The position numbers were made by a program, and so were the translations under genes. From Parasponia andersonii (Eukaryota; Streptophyta; Magnoliopsida; Rosales; Cannabaceae), in assembly GCA_002914805.1 (NCBI GenBank), contig JXTB01000187.1:208473-272472 (forward strand): a stretch of 64,000 nucleotides of DNA, written 5' to 3'. Below the pieces are notes generated by a model, which did no database searches, was not told the DNA's origin, and saw nothing but the letters and a program-made list of their open reading frames with translations. This document shows, piece after piece, positions 11,301 through 23,930 of the stretch. Within the stretch, counting starts at the first letter, position 1, and every line of letters starts with the position of its first letter.

Positions 11301-13180
11301 AATAAACAAGGAAAAGAATAGTCAGTGAGTGCATTTATGATCTACGTTCAAACTTTTTTTCTTCTTTCATTGAAACTTGAAAAATTAAAAATAAATAAAA
11401 GATGGTCACACGTACTAGTGGAGAGCCAGTCGCACAACCAGCCCCCACAGCCACAAAAAGCTATATAGTGCAAAACCCACTCATATAAAAGCACACATAT
11501 TTTCTTAGTATGTAGTAATCAATACAGTATAAGAACTATAATAGGAATTTAATACCCTATCATTTAGTACAAAGCTGATTGATCTTTAGGCGGTGCAAAA
11601 GTCCAATGGCGCAAAATTATAGAAGTTTTTTTTCTTTTCATTTTTATCGTTGGGTATGTATAAAATAGTCTTAGTATAGAGTACTTACAAAAATTAATTT
11701 ACATAGAATGAAGGAGCATATATTAGTTAGAAATGGTATATCCTCAAAAATTTGCAAATGGTAAATTATACGTATTTATAGAGACTATATCTTAATCTTT
11801 TGACATATATTATATACCAATAAGTAAAACATAGAAAATGTTACGTCTCTTCAATCCATACCTAGCAATTAGACATGTACTTGTTGCTAATCTATATATC
11901 GTAGGTGGCAGATCACATTATAAATTAGGGATAAATATGTTGATAAGGACATGCCTAATCCTAGTTAATTTGTTGGTTAGATATTCCAACTTTCTTAAGT
12001 TTATGACATTGAATATAGTATCATTTTGCAACTTAACACTAGATTTAGTGTAGGTTTAATAGGGTTCGTAACTTTATCTTTATCCTTTCTCTGTAATACT
12101 TGTAACAAATTCCAAAGTTGAAAGATTACGTCATTATTCATCAAGTTATCATGTTCTCCTTCAAACAATGAAAATGTGGTTAAAAAAAATGAAAATTCAA
12201 GGCATATCTTTGTAATTTAACCCAATTACAATTATTTTCAACTATAAACTTCCATTTAATGAAAATTGGATATACCTCCCCCCCCCCCCCAAAAAAAAAA
12301 ATTGATATACCTATTTAACTATATATATACTGTTTTAATAAGGAATGAGAGTATTACAATCTTAAACTTCTGGATCAATTCTCAAACATGTTAAACATGC
12401 AATCACACTTTTTTGTTTTTTTGAGGGGGAAAAAAATAGAACCCCATATAGAAATTTTTTATTGATACAGTGAGAAGTGTTAGACAGGCTTAGCAAAATG
12501 ACCCCCAAAATAATCTTAGAAAAATAGGAGGCGATTATATACTATATATCTATGTCATATTATATTATTATATAGCTGCTTTTTAGACTAGGAAAAAGAA
12601 AAGGAAGACCGGATTTGAAGGAGCCGTTAGAGAGGCCCTAGGGAAACCTTAGGGGAGGGCAATTATGTCATTTAATTCACCTTTCCCAAAAAAATGCAGG
12701 TATTCCATTCTGGAATGGTACCAATGACCTTAAGCTCTGTTTTATTAGAAAAGGACGCTTTGGGTACTTAAATGCTTCAACGGTTCAACCTCCTCTCAGC
12801 TCACCTCACTTTCTTTTTTTTTTTCCGCTAAATAACCCAATCCTCTATTAAATTTTTGATATTATTATAGAGCTAAACAGAGTGCTATAATGCTCTGTTT
12901 TGTTTAGTATAATAGGTAATTGGCCACTTTTGCTATCATTTTCTTTTTGACCTTTTTTAAAAAAAATTAACTGGAATGAGCCGAAGAAAATTTGACACAC
13001 AAATCGAGGGACACTTCTTGTGTACCAACTATTGTAGATTCCCTTCTCCTCTCCCTCTCAGCTTTTGGCCATTTTAGCCCACTAAATTAGCTCTCTTTTT
13101 CTTCATCATACTCTCTGCTCTTTACTCATTTCAGAGCCCTCAAGTGTAGAAAAAAGAGGCTGGTTTGGTAATACACTCTA
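8347..13180. other. AT-rich intergenic stretch
   Basis: No gene is recognisable. It holds a poly-A run with CAA repeats (about 8920-8955), an (ATA)n microsatellite (about 11279-11306), a C13/A10 homopolymer junction (12278-12300) and a dispersed repeat at 10080-10500. The last ~600 bases before 13180 are presumably promoter of the downstream DUF632 gene. Open frames of 60-70 codons here have no family features. Confidence 0.6.
10080..10500 (+). repeat. Dispersed repeat rich in AGTTACT/AAGTAAC motifs, copy 1
   Basis: Contains alternating, partly palindromic motifs (GGTAACTAATCGAGTTACC, AGTTACTTCAAGTAACTGG), flanked by TTTTTAAAAAGTGATATTTTTCTAAA-like text and ending in ATTTTGTA. A related stretch at about 33780-34085 has the same order (TATCACTTTT, GAGATAACC, GTAACTAATCGGCTTAC, TTCAATTTTTGGCAT, GAATTTTGTA). 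The two belong to one repeat family of unknown class. Confidence 0.55.
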
Positions 13181-13618
13181 AGCTTCAAAACTCATTACTT
13201 CCTCAGTCTCTTCAGCTTTCCATTAATGGGGTTTTTGTGTCATTATGATTCATCAACTACTCCTCTCTTCCTCCCTCTTTCATGAAAACCAACTTTGTTA
13301 TCTCCATTTTCAGCTCTGGTGCTATGTGAATCCATATTAAAGTACAAGCCTAGCCCAAAGGAAAGTCAAACCATTTGTTCTCATTTTTTGTTTCAGAGCC
13401 CATCTGCTTTTAAGGCTGGAAATGGTTGTTTTGCTCTGTTTAAAAGAAGGGTTTTTTTATTGTACCCTGAAAAGAAAGAAGGGTTCTTTTTATTTTCTCT
13501 AATTTTATATTTTGAGCAGTCCCATTTTGGATTTTCCGCTTTTTTCAGAGATTTTGCTTGGAGGGTTGGAAAATGGGTTCATTTTTCTGAAGTGGGTAGT
13601 GAAAATTTTTCCCGGAAA

Positions 13619-14979
13619 ATGGGCTGTGCGAACTCTAAAGCCGAAAAGGACGAAGCTTTGCGCCTCTGCAAGGAGCGTCGGAGGTTCATCAAGCAAGCCA
13701 TCGATTCAAGGTACGCTCTCGCAGCTGCACACGTGTCCTACATTCAGTCTCTCCGGAACGTCGGCGATGCCCTCCGGCGATACGCCGAGGCCGAGGTTTT
13801 GATAGAATCGTCTTTGTCGATTTCTGACAAGACCCCATCTCACTCCTCATACCCTTCTCCATCGCCGTCTCATCTCGCCGAAGTTTCAGACTCGCCGTTA
13901 CACAATGAGACGACGGCGGCGGCGGTTTCACCGGCGGTGCCCGCTTTGAGCTACATGAGGTCCGGTGGTAGTACGGCCGTTACCGTTAGCTTCAGTCCAG
14001 TTAGTAATGATGGTGGGTACGAGTTCCCCATGCCACCACCTCCTCCACCTCTTCCTGAGTCAGGGTCTTGGGATTTTTTTGACCCCATTGATGAGAATGA
14101 GAGCTTTAGATTTGTGGGTAGCAATGAAGTTGATTTGAGTTTTGGTGAAATGGGTGGAGGGTGGAGACAGTTTAGGAGTGATGGAGCCGGTTTTACAGGG
14201 AGTAATGGAGTTCATGAAGGGACTTCAAGGACTGAAATGGAGCAAAAGCCTTCTGGGGTCTCTTCAAATGCTGTTAATCAATCCAATAAGAATGGTGCTG
14301 ATTTGAGTAACTCTGGGAAAGTTGATAGTTCTATTCAAGAGAGTAATGGTGAGACTAAACAGTTAGATATCAGACGTAATGTTAATGGGCCATTTGGGAA
14401 TTTGACTGGAAAGGTCGCAATAGAGCAGGCCAGTTCAAAGAAGGAGAAGGCTTCAGCCGAGAAAGACTTAAGTGGAGAAAGAGAAGATCCTTCAGAGTTT
14501 ATCACTCATAGAGCTAAAGATTTTCTTTCAAGCATTAAGGATATAAAGCATCGCTTCCTTATAGCTTCTGAATCAGGAAAAGAGGTCTCTAGGATGCTTG
14601 AGGCAAATAAAATCAGGGTTGGTTATTCGGAAGCAAAAGGTGATTAAATTTTGTTGGTAGGGTAATGCTTTACTTCAACTTTAGCTGCTCAATTCGATTT
14701 GTCTCTTTTCTTCTTCTTCTTCTTCTTCTTCTTCTACTTCTTCTTCTTTAAGGGTGTGAATTCTTTAGTTACTAGATGCTTTCTTTGGCAACATCTTTCT
14801 GATTACTCAAATTTTTGTAGGGAGATCATCTGTCTTAACATTTTTGCAAGCTTTGCAGCTTGTTTGCTGTCATGGGAATGCTGCACTTGTCTCTCACGGT
14901 AAGTTCCTAGACGGACAATGGATCATAAGTCACTAGGTGATTTATCTATTGTAACAATTAGTAATAAGTGTTTGGTTAC

Positions 14980-15043
<64 letters not shown>

Positions 15044-16099
15044 CCTTTGCTACTTGCAAACACTTCCTTGCTTTTACCCACTTATCAAGTTGAAGTCGTT
15101 TCTATGTATTTGTCAATTTTTGGCCGCTGGATTTGTGGCACAAGGACTGAAAACAATAACATCTTTTAGTATTAGTTTAACAGTCTAGATTTACCATGTT
15201 TGGGTTTAACCGATTCATGCTTGAGTGCTTTTATTGTATGTAAAACAAGCTGAATGAGTGAGTTCCTGATTATTTAATTTGACGCAGGAAAACTCTCCTA
15301 GAGTCTAATTTGATTAAAACTTCCTTTTTTGTTCGTTTTCTCTTCACCATTGTAAGCTCTTAATTTTGTAGAACCTTCAAAGCAAGGAACAAAGGTTATC
15401 ACATGGAAGCGAACAGCATCCTTGAGATCAACTTCTTCGAGGAATCCTCTTGCCACAGCCTCAAAGGAAGATGGGGATGACAGTGGAAGTGATTATGTTC
15501 AAGAATTCTGCATGATTGCTGGAAGTCATTCCTCCACCCTGGATAGACTGTATGCATGGGAGAGAAAACTCTGCGATGAAGTGAAGGTACTTAAGTGATT
15601 GGAGTAGCTTTTTTTTTTTCTTTTTTCTTTTTAACTGAAGATACAAGTATCTTACTGATCTTCTGATTAGTGTTCTCCAATGATGCCATAGAATCAGCAC
15701 ATGCTTATTTCTAGTACGAATAGCATTCACGGTAGCATATGAAAATGAATAAAAAGACCTACCAATTTGCCAAACCATCTTGATTACGTATTTTTCTAAT
15801 TTGGTTCTGGCTATCCTTCTGTTCTATTAGAGGCTTACATCTCAGTTCCTTGGTGTTTGAAATAGGGCAGATACAGAGAGTAAAAGAGTGCTTTATTACA
15901 TCTATTCAGCTAGTAGAGAACACTTCAATTGGATGTGATTTCCCTATTGAACTAGAGTTTATTGAAAACAGAAGTTGCATAGGTGTGTAGCAGCTTTCCT
16001 AGTTCACAAACATCATCGGATGACACTTGTTTAAGTCGTGGCTCCATAAAAATTAAGCAAGTCTATGATATAAATTAGTAAAATCTCTTTCTTTTTAAG

Positions 16100-16137
<38 letters not shown>

Positions 16138-17202
16138 GTTTAAGTCATATATGTCATGTCACTTCTTCTCACTTGTTGACCTTTTAACCCTGTAGGCAAG
16201 CGAATCCATCAGAAAGGAGTATGACCAGAAATGTGAGCAGCTTCGATACATGTTTGCAAAGGATTATAGCAGTCAAGCGATTGATAAAACCCGGGCAGTT
16301 GTCAAAGATCTACACTCACGTATAAGAGTGGCAATTCAATCTGTCGATTCAATATCAAAGCGAATCGAGAAAATGAGGGACGAAGAGTTGCATCCACAAC
16401 TTGTTGAACTTACTCAGGGGTAAGTAATATATTCTCTTCCCCCTAAGGGAACATTTAAAGACGTCCATGTCCTTATTATCTGGTGGTGTCTAAACTTAGA
16501 AATTATGCGACATTTATTTTTAAAGCATCAATTATGGGATCTGTTACTGCTGGCTGCAGATTGATCAGGATGTGGAAGGCAATGCTTGAATGTCATCATG
16601 CACAGTACATCACAATCTCATTGGCATACCATTCAAAGAGCTCGAGCGGAACCCCACAAGGAGATGCCCAGAGGCAGATTATGGATCAACTCTTACAAGA
16701 ATTTGAATGTTTTGGTCTCAGCTTCACGGACTGGATCAACAGCCTCACATCATATGTGGAAGCTCTCAACTGCTGGCTCAAGAACAGCTTCCTACCGCCA
16801 AGGGAGCGATCCAGGAGAAGATCATTCTCCCCTAGTCGATATTTGGGGCCGCCTATATTTGTTATATGCAGTGATTGGGCAACTGAGATAAGGGAATTGC
16901 CATCTAATGAACTGACTGCAGCGATCAGGGCCTTCATGTCTGATCTGCATCGCATGTCGGAGCACCAAGCAGAGCTGCAAAAGAGAACAGTTGAGGCCAA
17001 GAATGGGGAATCAGAAAACAAAGATGAGGAGACCAGCAGCGGGGATTCGTCGTCAGATTTGAGCTGCATACAAACAAGTTTAACGAAAGTCCTTGATAGA
17101 CTGACCAAGTTTTCTGAGGCGTCTCTTAAAATGTACGAACACATTAGACAGAAAAATGAGAAGGCTCGAATTGAATATTCCAACTGCAGACCTACTAGAT
17201 AA
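13619..17202 (+). CDS. DUF630/DUF632 protein, NRG2 / REL2 type, 726 aa, five exons
   Basis: Exons 13619-14639, 14821-14898, 15372-15586, 16196-16419 and 16560-17202 join in frame at GT/AG sites to 726 codons plus stop. The start is the ATG of MGCANSKAEK: MGC is the N-myristoylation/palmitoylation signal of this family, and the open frame extending upstream to 13295 lacks an ATG start. DUF630 covers residues 1-60. A variable middle carries a proline run (about 139-145) and WDFFDP (151-156). DUF632 runs from about 300 (FLSSIKDIKHRF, then SRMLEANKIRVGY) through STLDRLYAWERKL to CFGLSFTDWINS, followed by an acidic tail and a C-terminal helix. Relatives include Arabidopsis NRG2 (nitrate signalling) and rice REL2 (leaf shape); which one is orthologous cannot be told here. 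Likely plasma-membrane anchored and/or nuclear. No frame damage is seen. Confidence 0.93.
14707..14751 (+). repeat. (TTC)n microsatellite in intron 1 of the DUF632 gene
   Basis: TTC/CTT trinucleotide run broken by one TAC, just upstream of the branch/acceptor region of intron 1. Probably length-polymorphic. Confidence 0.9.
14984..15039 (+). repeat. (AT)n microsatellite in intron 2 of the DUF632 gene
   Basis: About 28 perfect AT dinucleotides. A second run (~16 units, 16103-16134) lies in intron 3. Confidence 0.95.
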
Positions 17203-17259
17203 GATATTAAAAAGAGTTATGTAATTACTAGATTTTGAGAATATATTGAGTCTCTTGTT

Positions 17260-20200
17260 GGGAGATAGATTGTATAAATTTCAGGGCTTGCAAGAATTTT
17301 CAAGAAATTAATAATTTTTTTTTAAAAGGAGAGCATGAAAATTTTTCAATTTTTGTTCAATCATCAGAACTTGTGAGCGAACCACTTGTTCAGCCGAAAT
17401 TTCCATTTCTTGTTACAGTGATTATAAAATGTGAAATTATCACTAAAACACCTTAGGTTTTGAAAAAAAAATGTGAAAAAACCCTTGTGTTTTTAGAAAA
17501 AATTTAAAATATGTGCCTTCTATTTAACAAAAATTATTATTAAAATATCTTCTGTTTTCCAAAACTATGAGAAAAATCCTTATATTATTAAAAATTCAAA
17601 ATAAATATTTTCTTTTTGAATTATCATATTTTGGTTTAGGACTTTGCCCACAAATTACTAGTTCCCTATTGGATGTGAAGGACAACATGGCCTACCAAAA
17701 TTTTGTAGTTGTACATCTCATGTATCAATTCTAGAGTATTGTTGCTAAAAAAAAATCCAAATTATTGAGTAAAACGACATAAGTCGATGTTAAGGTGTAA
17801 AGTCATTGAAACACCTCCTAACTTAACTATATAACTATATAGGTCAAACTAAGAAGTGTATTGTTTTATAAACTATAACTTTAATTTTGTTCAAAAATTG
17901 GGCCAATTTAAACTTTTTAAACTGTAAAACAAAAGAAGTTGTATGACATTAATTTCTGAAAGTATCTTTACAAAATATACAACCAAAAAGTATCAGTTTA
18001 TCTTACCATCAGCAGTAATATTTACAACACATTAAAATGCTAAAAGACACAGACATCGCCCACAAGTCAAGCTCGTCTACATCTATATGATCATGGCAAC
18101 AAGAAAGCGTGTTAGCCAACCAGCAACTCTATACATCTTATATCTCTTCATCTGCATCATAGAAACTAAATGAGCTAATACTCACTAAGTAAAGATCATG
18201 CATGCTCGTGAACGTGTTTCATGCATAAACGTCATTGAAATTCCCATTGTACTCTTTCTTCATAACTTTTTATTTTGATGCACTTTTCTTAGAAAACGTT
18301 TCTTTATAGGGTCCTTGAGTACATTACAACGTCGCGACAGTCGGTAGGTCATGTCCACTTATACAGGAAAGAAACACATGATCAATATAAACTATACCTA
18401 CCCAATACAGACCAATTAGGTAATGCACCTAATAAATCTCATAGTATAATACTTAGTCCCAACAGTCGGTAAGTCATGCCCACCTATGTGAAAAAGATGT
18501 CTTACAAACTATACTTACCCAACGCAGACAGACTAAACAATATACTTAAAACATATCTCATAAAATCAGTACAATAGTACTACTTTAAATCTAATACGTG
18601 AAAAACTTCACTTCTTTGAAACTATACTTAAATGATCATGTCATGCTTGTGTTTTTCATGAACAAAATAATAACCATATAAGTAACATATAATTGAAATA
18701 ATATATAGAAGTATGTAGGAAAAAACATCTTGTATCTATTATTGCTCTTGTGATGCAGTTAAAATAAATCTTTACTCACCTTGTGTCCGACAGAAAAGAT
18801 AGTGAAAATGGTCAGTATCCTTTGTGGCAAGGTGTATAGAAGACCTGATATCAATTTTATTACTAGAATGATCACTACGATGTAAAATACTTAAAGAAAA
18901 CAACCACAATCATAAATCACAACTCTCACAAAATCAGGAAATCTAATCACAAAATGAACCAAAATGACACATATTTTCATAAAAACTAGTCCATTTGCTT
19001 CTAAAAGGTATCATTTGGTTTTAAAAATATTTTGATAACATCTCCCCTATTTTTGGGACATGCCCACGTAATTAAAATCATGGTTTTAAACCTACAATAA
19101 TATTTTACAATCAAATTCCCACATATATACCTCAAAGAAAATCATTTAGAACATCTTAGATGTACTTGAATTCTTTTCGGTTTAAATAAAGTTTAAAACC
19201 ACTTTTATATTTTTTTATTGTTACAAACAGCAACCAAACAAATATATTTACATAGTGGGATCAACAAAATATACATTCCAAGTTTAAGAAATCAAATTAT
19301 AATATAGAAACTCAATCTACTATACTTAAAAACACTTAACTTTATAAATAGTAAACTTTGTGGCCTTAGGTCTAACTTTAATTTTTCACTTAAATTCTAT
19401 ATTTCAAGAAATATATAAGAGTTCCTAGAACCATTATTCATCAAATAATAGCTTTAGTTTAGGGGCTAGAAAAAAAAAAGAAATTAGCTACAAATTCAAA
19501 ATCCTACATAAACATCACCTTAACTAGTTTAAACTTTTGTTGAATCTATTGCCTTCTACTTCTACCAAACTGATTTATAAGGCTTAGAAATAGACTTTAG
19601 GACTCAAGAAGACCTGAAAGAACCATTATTTAAGTAGGAACAAGTGAAAAATTGAAATAAAAAAACAAAACCTAGGAAGAAGAACTAGTAGAACTACCTT
19701 AACTAGTTTAGATCTATCCTGTTTTCTTGAGCTCCAATTTGAGTTTTATAACTTGGAAACTATTGGATATGAATAAAGGGAGTTAAGAGAAATCTAAAAA
19801 AGAGCTAGGAAGCTTCAGGTCATGGCTAGAGAGAAAGAGAAAGAAAATAACCAGATTTGGTCTAAAGTGATACTTAATTACTAAGAAATGACATAACTTA
19901 AGTTCTAAGTGATATTTTGGAAATTTTGCATTTTACTTTTCATGTGTCTAGCTTTAAAACAACCTTAGCATACTCACCACATTGCTTGTCAATTCCATAC
20001 ACCCAGTTATAGACCAAAATGGTGAAACTTAGCTATAACCAATCATTAAATATATAAAAAAAAATAAGTCAATTAGACTTCAATTAATAATGCAAACATA
20101 GTATCAATGTCTAATTATTAGAATGCATAAAGATAACATTACGTGATTAAGCTGAATTTAAGCTAACTTAGTGTAATTATATATAATTTAGTACAATGAC

Positions 20201-21337
20201 TACCACCTTGTGCTTATGTTGGGCCGACAAATAAAATGCTATAAATGAGTCCTAACATTAAATTAAAGCTATTTAATGTATTAAACGCATAATGAATTTG
20301 GCTCTGAAAAATGTGAAAAATGTATTTCACTGAAAAACTACTATTTGACCAAGTTATCAACAGACATGGTTTTAATGCATATGTATATTCTTAAATGTAT
20401 TTTTTGTTCTTTTCACATACCAAGCTTTCTCTCTCTAAAGGTACTGAGCATTTACATTGCATGGGAATACTTCCACAAACATTAGTAAAATGATACATAT
20501 CAAATGCATTTAATAATTAGAATGAATAATTTATCATAAATTGATACTAATTGTTTGATATGCCTATTGATACTAATTGTTTTATATGCCTATTATACAA
20601 TATGAACATATTTATTATTAGTTTATTATGTATGTAAGAATCTGAGCATCACAATCATAGTATCATTTAACAATTCTATAGAAAAGAAATAAATTAAAAT
20701 TGTGAATTTTTTCAACTTCCTTTTTTTTAATTACAGATTAATAAATGTGGCCAATTTGATTTATCCAATAGGTTTCTTAATTTTCTTTGTTGAGCTATTC
20801 TCCAAAGAACGCATTAGATTTTGCATTTGAGAGAACATGAGTTTTAAGCATTCAGATTTGTTTAAAGCATTTTCTAGTCATTAATACTTCTGTTTGTATT
20901 CAGAGTTTCTCATCCATCCATCCACGGTTCCACCCAATTTCCAATCAAAGCTTTAAGACTTGTACACCCGGTGTGCAATTCAATCATTCTCTCTTTTCTC
21001 GGTGATTACCTCGAGAGGAATACTAGTAGTATTCTTTTAACATTTTCTCAATCTCACTATTTTGACACATAGATTTTACTATGTTTTATTATATTATTAA
21101 AATATTAAACTGAATAGTAGAATTAATGTATCAGACTATAAGACTAAAGAATGAGAAAGAGAATGTATTTATCATTCCTCTTACCTGAATCTATCCAGCA
21201 ATATCATATATATCTAGATATATATATATAGATATATTTATGGCACCAATTTAGTATGTTTTGTCCAATTAAAATTGGTCAAACATATTTTTCACGGTAA
21301 AAGATAGAAAGAGAAAAGTATTGAGTTATGTGTATTT
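17260..21337. other. AT-rich intergenic stretch with degenerate repeats
   Basis: No gene found. At 18330-18600 a ~125 bp text occurs twice in diverged form (CAGTCGGTAGGTCATGTCCAC at 18339 and CAGTCGGTAAGTCATGCCCAC at 18462, each followed by AAACTATACyTACCCAA and CATATCTCATA-like text). This style is often met in old LTRs of plant retroelements, but no ends could be defined. A 27 bp tandem duplication (TGATACTAATTGTTT...GCCTAT) lies at about 20537-20590. The stretch ends at a single N (21338). Confidence 0.5.
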
Positions 21338-21338
21338 N
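21338..21338. other. Single N, probable contig join
   Basis: The N is followed at once by the first copy of a 1503 bp repeat whose second copy ends at another N (30523). The equivalent place before copy 2 is a poly-T run (29002-29018), the kind of sequence where assemblies break. Confidence 0.8.
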
Positions 21339-21982
21339 CTTTTTGACGCAGAGATAGAAAGAGAGAGAGCTGGTGGGAGATTTGAATGAGGGACAGTGAT
21401 TAGCTTACTTATACGGCACACGTGATGACGTGGCTTCCGGCAAGTTGCGGACGTGGCGGAGAATGATTCGTAGGGAGTTAGGCAGTTTAGTTTTTGGCGC
21501 GCTTCCCAATACGGATGCGATAATAGCATACCACTAGAAGGTTTCGGGTCGGATATGTTTTTGTTTGTGTGGTGATGACGATATTTTTGTTTTTTTATTC
21601 AACCAATTCAACCCAAATTTCTCGTCAAAACTATTTGAATGTAGATTTTTCTTTAAAATATATATATAATATTAGGGGAAGGATGGGCAATGGGCAATGG
21701 CCAATGGGGATCTAGCTGGGAGATAACTCCGTTAATATGTATCCCCATCTGCGGAAAATGTCATATAATGGGAAAAACAAAATCAAGGTGTAGTAATTCA
21801 TAATAACGTATGGACAAAAAAGGGAATAATTTGGCTTTGGTTTATTATTATTATTTTCAAAACATCTCAAGACAACTTTGATAGGATACCATGTACATCT
21901 TACTACAAAATTTTAATAGCATTAATGATAGATTAAACTTAGTTAGCTAAAGTTTCTCAAACTTAAACTTTTATTACACACG

Positions 21983-22207
21983 TACTGCGACCCAGAAAGC
22001 TAAAAATAAAAACGGTGACAAACGAGGTATATGATAAGGTTTTACCTTGTACACGTTGGCTGGAAAAAGTCATTCCACTTGTGTTTGATTGTGTAATTAA
22101 TGAGTTGATCAATATCCGAACAATGTCTTCTTTCCTTAAATATATATATATAAATGACTTGATCAAAATCATAACAATGTCTTCTTTCCTTAAATATATA
22201 TATATAT
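21983..22207 (+). repeat. Diverged direct repeat within the 1503 bp unit, member 1
   Basis: TACTGCGACCCAGAAAGC...GACAAACGAGGTATATGAT...TTGGCTGGAAAAAGTCATTCC...CAATGTCTTCTTTCC recurs at 22268-22499 with scattered substitutions and an indel. Both members are carried again at 29664-29888 and 29949-30180 in the other copy of the large repeat. Short frames here (MTNEVYD...) are products of the repeat, not genes. Confidence 0.8.
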
Positions 22208-22267
22208 GGTCATAATTCAGTATTTTTTTTATAGTTATTTTTTTAACATATTATATATACACACACA

Positions 22268-22499
22268 TACTACGACCCAAAAAAATAAAAATAAAAACTA
22301 TGACAAACGAGGTATATGATAGGGTTTTACCTCGTATACGTTGGCTGGAAAAAGTCATTCCATTTGTGTTTGATTGTGTAATTAATGAGTTGATCGATAT
22401 CCTAACAATGTCTTCTTTCCCCAAATATATAATTAATGACTTGATCAAAATCATAACAATGTCTTCTTTCCTCAAATATATATATATATATATATATAG
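22268..22499 (+). repeat. Diverged direct repeat within the 1503 bp unit, member 2
   Basis: Partner of 21983-22207. It begins TACTACGACCCAAAAAAA and ends in an (AT)n run. This is an older duplication than the 1503 bp one, since the members differ while the large copies do not. Confidence 0.8.
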
Positions 22500-22699
22500 C
22501 CAAGTAGTATTATTTTTACTTGCCAACTGGAGTTACCTCAGTTAGTCCAAAACTTGAGGGATGTGTGTGTGAGTTTGGAGAGATCAGGCATTCAAATCTT
22601 GGTAAAGTATGTGTTATTTTTATTTAAATTTGTAGTAAGTGGTGATCATTAGTCAAGCCCCATTTAAAAAAAAATAGTATTATTTTTACTTTTTTATAG

Positions 22700-22850
22700 T
22701 TATTTTTTTAACAGTTGGATCATTATTTACAAAGTTTAAATAGTTGAAAAAAATAATAACAATAAATGTATATGCTCTTTTTCTCTCTACTTTTTACCAT
22801 GAAAATACGTGTATGATGAATTTTAATTTGACAAAATAATCCATATATAT
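22700..22850 (+). repeat. MITE-like family member (partial)
   Basis: Carries the family core: TTGGATCATTATTTA, TAGTTGAAAAAAATAATAA, CTTTTTCTCTCTAC, CATGAAAATACGTG, TTTTAATTTGACAAAATAAT. See the fuller copies at 22855-23085, 23106-23365, 43321-43545 and 59893-60110. Confidence 0.6.
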
Positions 22851-22854
22851 ATAC

Positions 22855-23085
22855 ATATAAAGGTTCTCATTCTAATAGGTATTTTTTTTTTTAACTTATA
22901 AGTAGAAATTTTTAGTTGTTAGATCATGATCTAACTACTACTATAATTTGAGTAGCTTAAAAAAAATAAAAATAAATAAAGATTATTTAATATTTTTCTT
23001 TCTATTTTTGATCATAAAAAGACATACGTGACCAATTTTAATTTAACAAAATAATACCAATATATATATATATCTATTGGATTGG
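22855..23085 (+). repeat. MITE-like family member
   Basis: Starts CTAATAGGTATTTTTTTT, passes TTAGATCATGATCTAAC, TTTTTCTTTC, ACATACGTGACC and TTTTAATTTAACAAAATAATACC, and is followed by CTATTGGATTGG. TAGGTATT at one end and AATACC at the other form short inverted termini. Confidence 0.65.
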
Positions 23086-23105
23086 TACCCATAACAGTAT
23101 TATAT

Positions 23106-23365
23106 AGACCAATCCAATAGGTATTTTATTTTTTTATTTGTACACGTATCATTTTGGCCAATTAAATTTTATTATGAATATTTTTTATATTAAAAGATAA
23201 GAAAAATAGTATTAATGATGTACGTCAAAATATTATTAATGATGTACGTCTTTTCATGTACATCATTATAGTCATTAGATCACCGTTAAATAATAATCTA
23301 ACGATTAAAAAAAATATTTAAACATAAGAAAAAAAATACCTACTAAATTGGCAAACTATTATATA
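23106..23365 (-). repeat. MITE-like family member, inverted
   Basis: Left end CCAATCCAATAGGTATTTTA, right end AAAAAAAATACCTAC, i.e. inverted TAGGTATTTT termini. The interior read on the minus strand (AACGGTGATCTAATG, ATGATGTACATGAAAAGACG, TACATCATTAAT) matches the copy at 59893. It lies back-to-back with the copy at 22855-23085. Confidence 0.7.
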
Positions 23366-23930
23366 TATTATATATATATATATATAGTTCACTATCCAAT
23401 AGATGCCTATATGGTGCCATATTGTATATATGCATATACATATTTATGTATATAAAGCTTAGAACTTTCAAATTCCAAAACTTGAATCGCACAGCAACAG
23501 TAATAATCCATAAATTAAACGCAAATTTTGGGCTGAATTGTCACTCAGATGATTATATATACCTTCGTTTTAAATAGTATTTCATACATAAAAAGGACGA
23601 AATAAGAGTTGCCTTTAATTCATTTGATCTATTCTTCAAGTAATAAGCGGTTGTTCAGTACACGACACAGATTTCTATTTTGGCTCAAAGATGTTGCCAG
23701 GGCTTTGAGGGTCGCCATCACATTCTTTTGCATCAATCAAGAACCAATAAACTTTAAAAAAGGGGAAAAAAAATCAAATAAGTGACATGAAAGAGCCTCC
23801 CTGTCCTTGTTGGGAGAAACAACATCATCTCCCATCATCCACGTTTCCACCAATTAGGTACCCTATATTTATTTCAAACATATACTTTTGTCTTTGCTGC
23901 TGTATTTCTGGTATTTTGGGTATTAGCCTG

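Larger units (their letters stand above)
21339..22841 (+). repeat. 1503 bp direct repeat, copy 1 (left end of N-bounded block)
   Basis: Matches 29020-30522 with a constant offset of 7681 bases and no difference seen by eye; open frames in the two copies translate identically. Copy 1 lies 1.1 kb downstream of the 3' end of the ACX2-type gene. Nothing in this copy drives a gene here: it holds a duplicate of the ACX2 promoter plus AT-rich repeat text. Confidence 0.95.

Noticed and set aside
13295-13618. In-frame upstream extension of the DUF632 gene
   Set aside because: It starts without an ATG and has no conserved residues; the family always begins MGC(x)SK, which is at 13619.
21963-22545. Small open frames (MTNEVYD..., MILIKSF...) that occur twice at identical spacing
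   Set aside because: They come from the 1503 bp duplicated non-coding repeat and its internal diverged repeat, and end in AT microsatellites.
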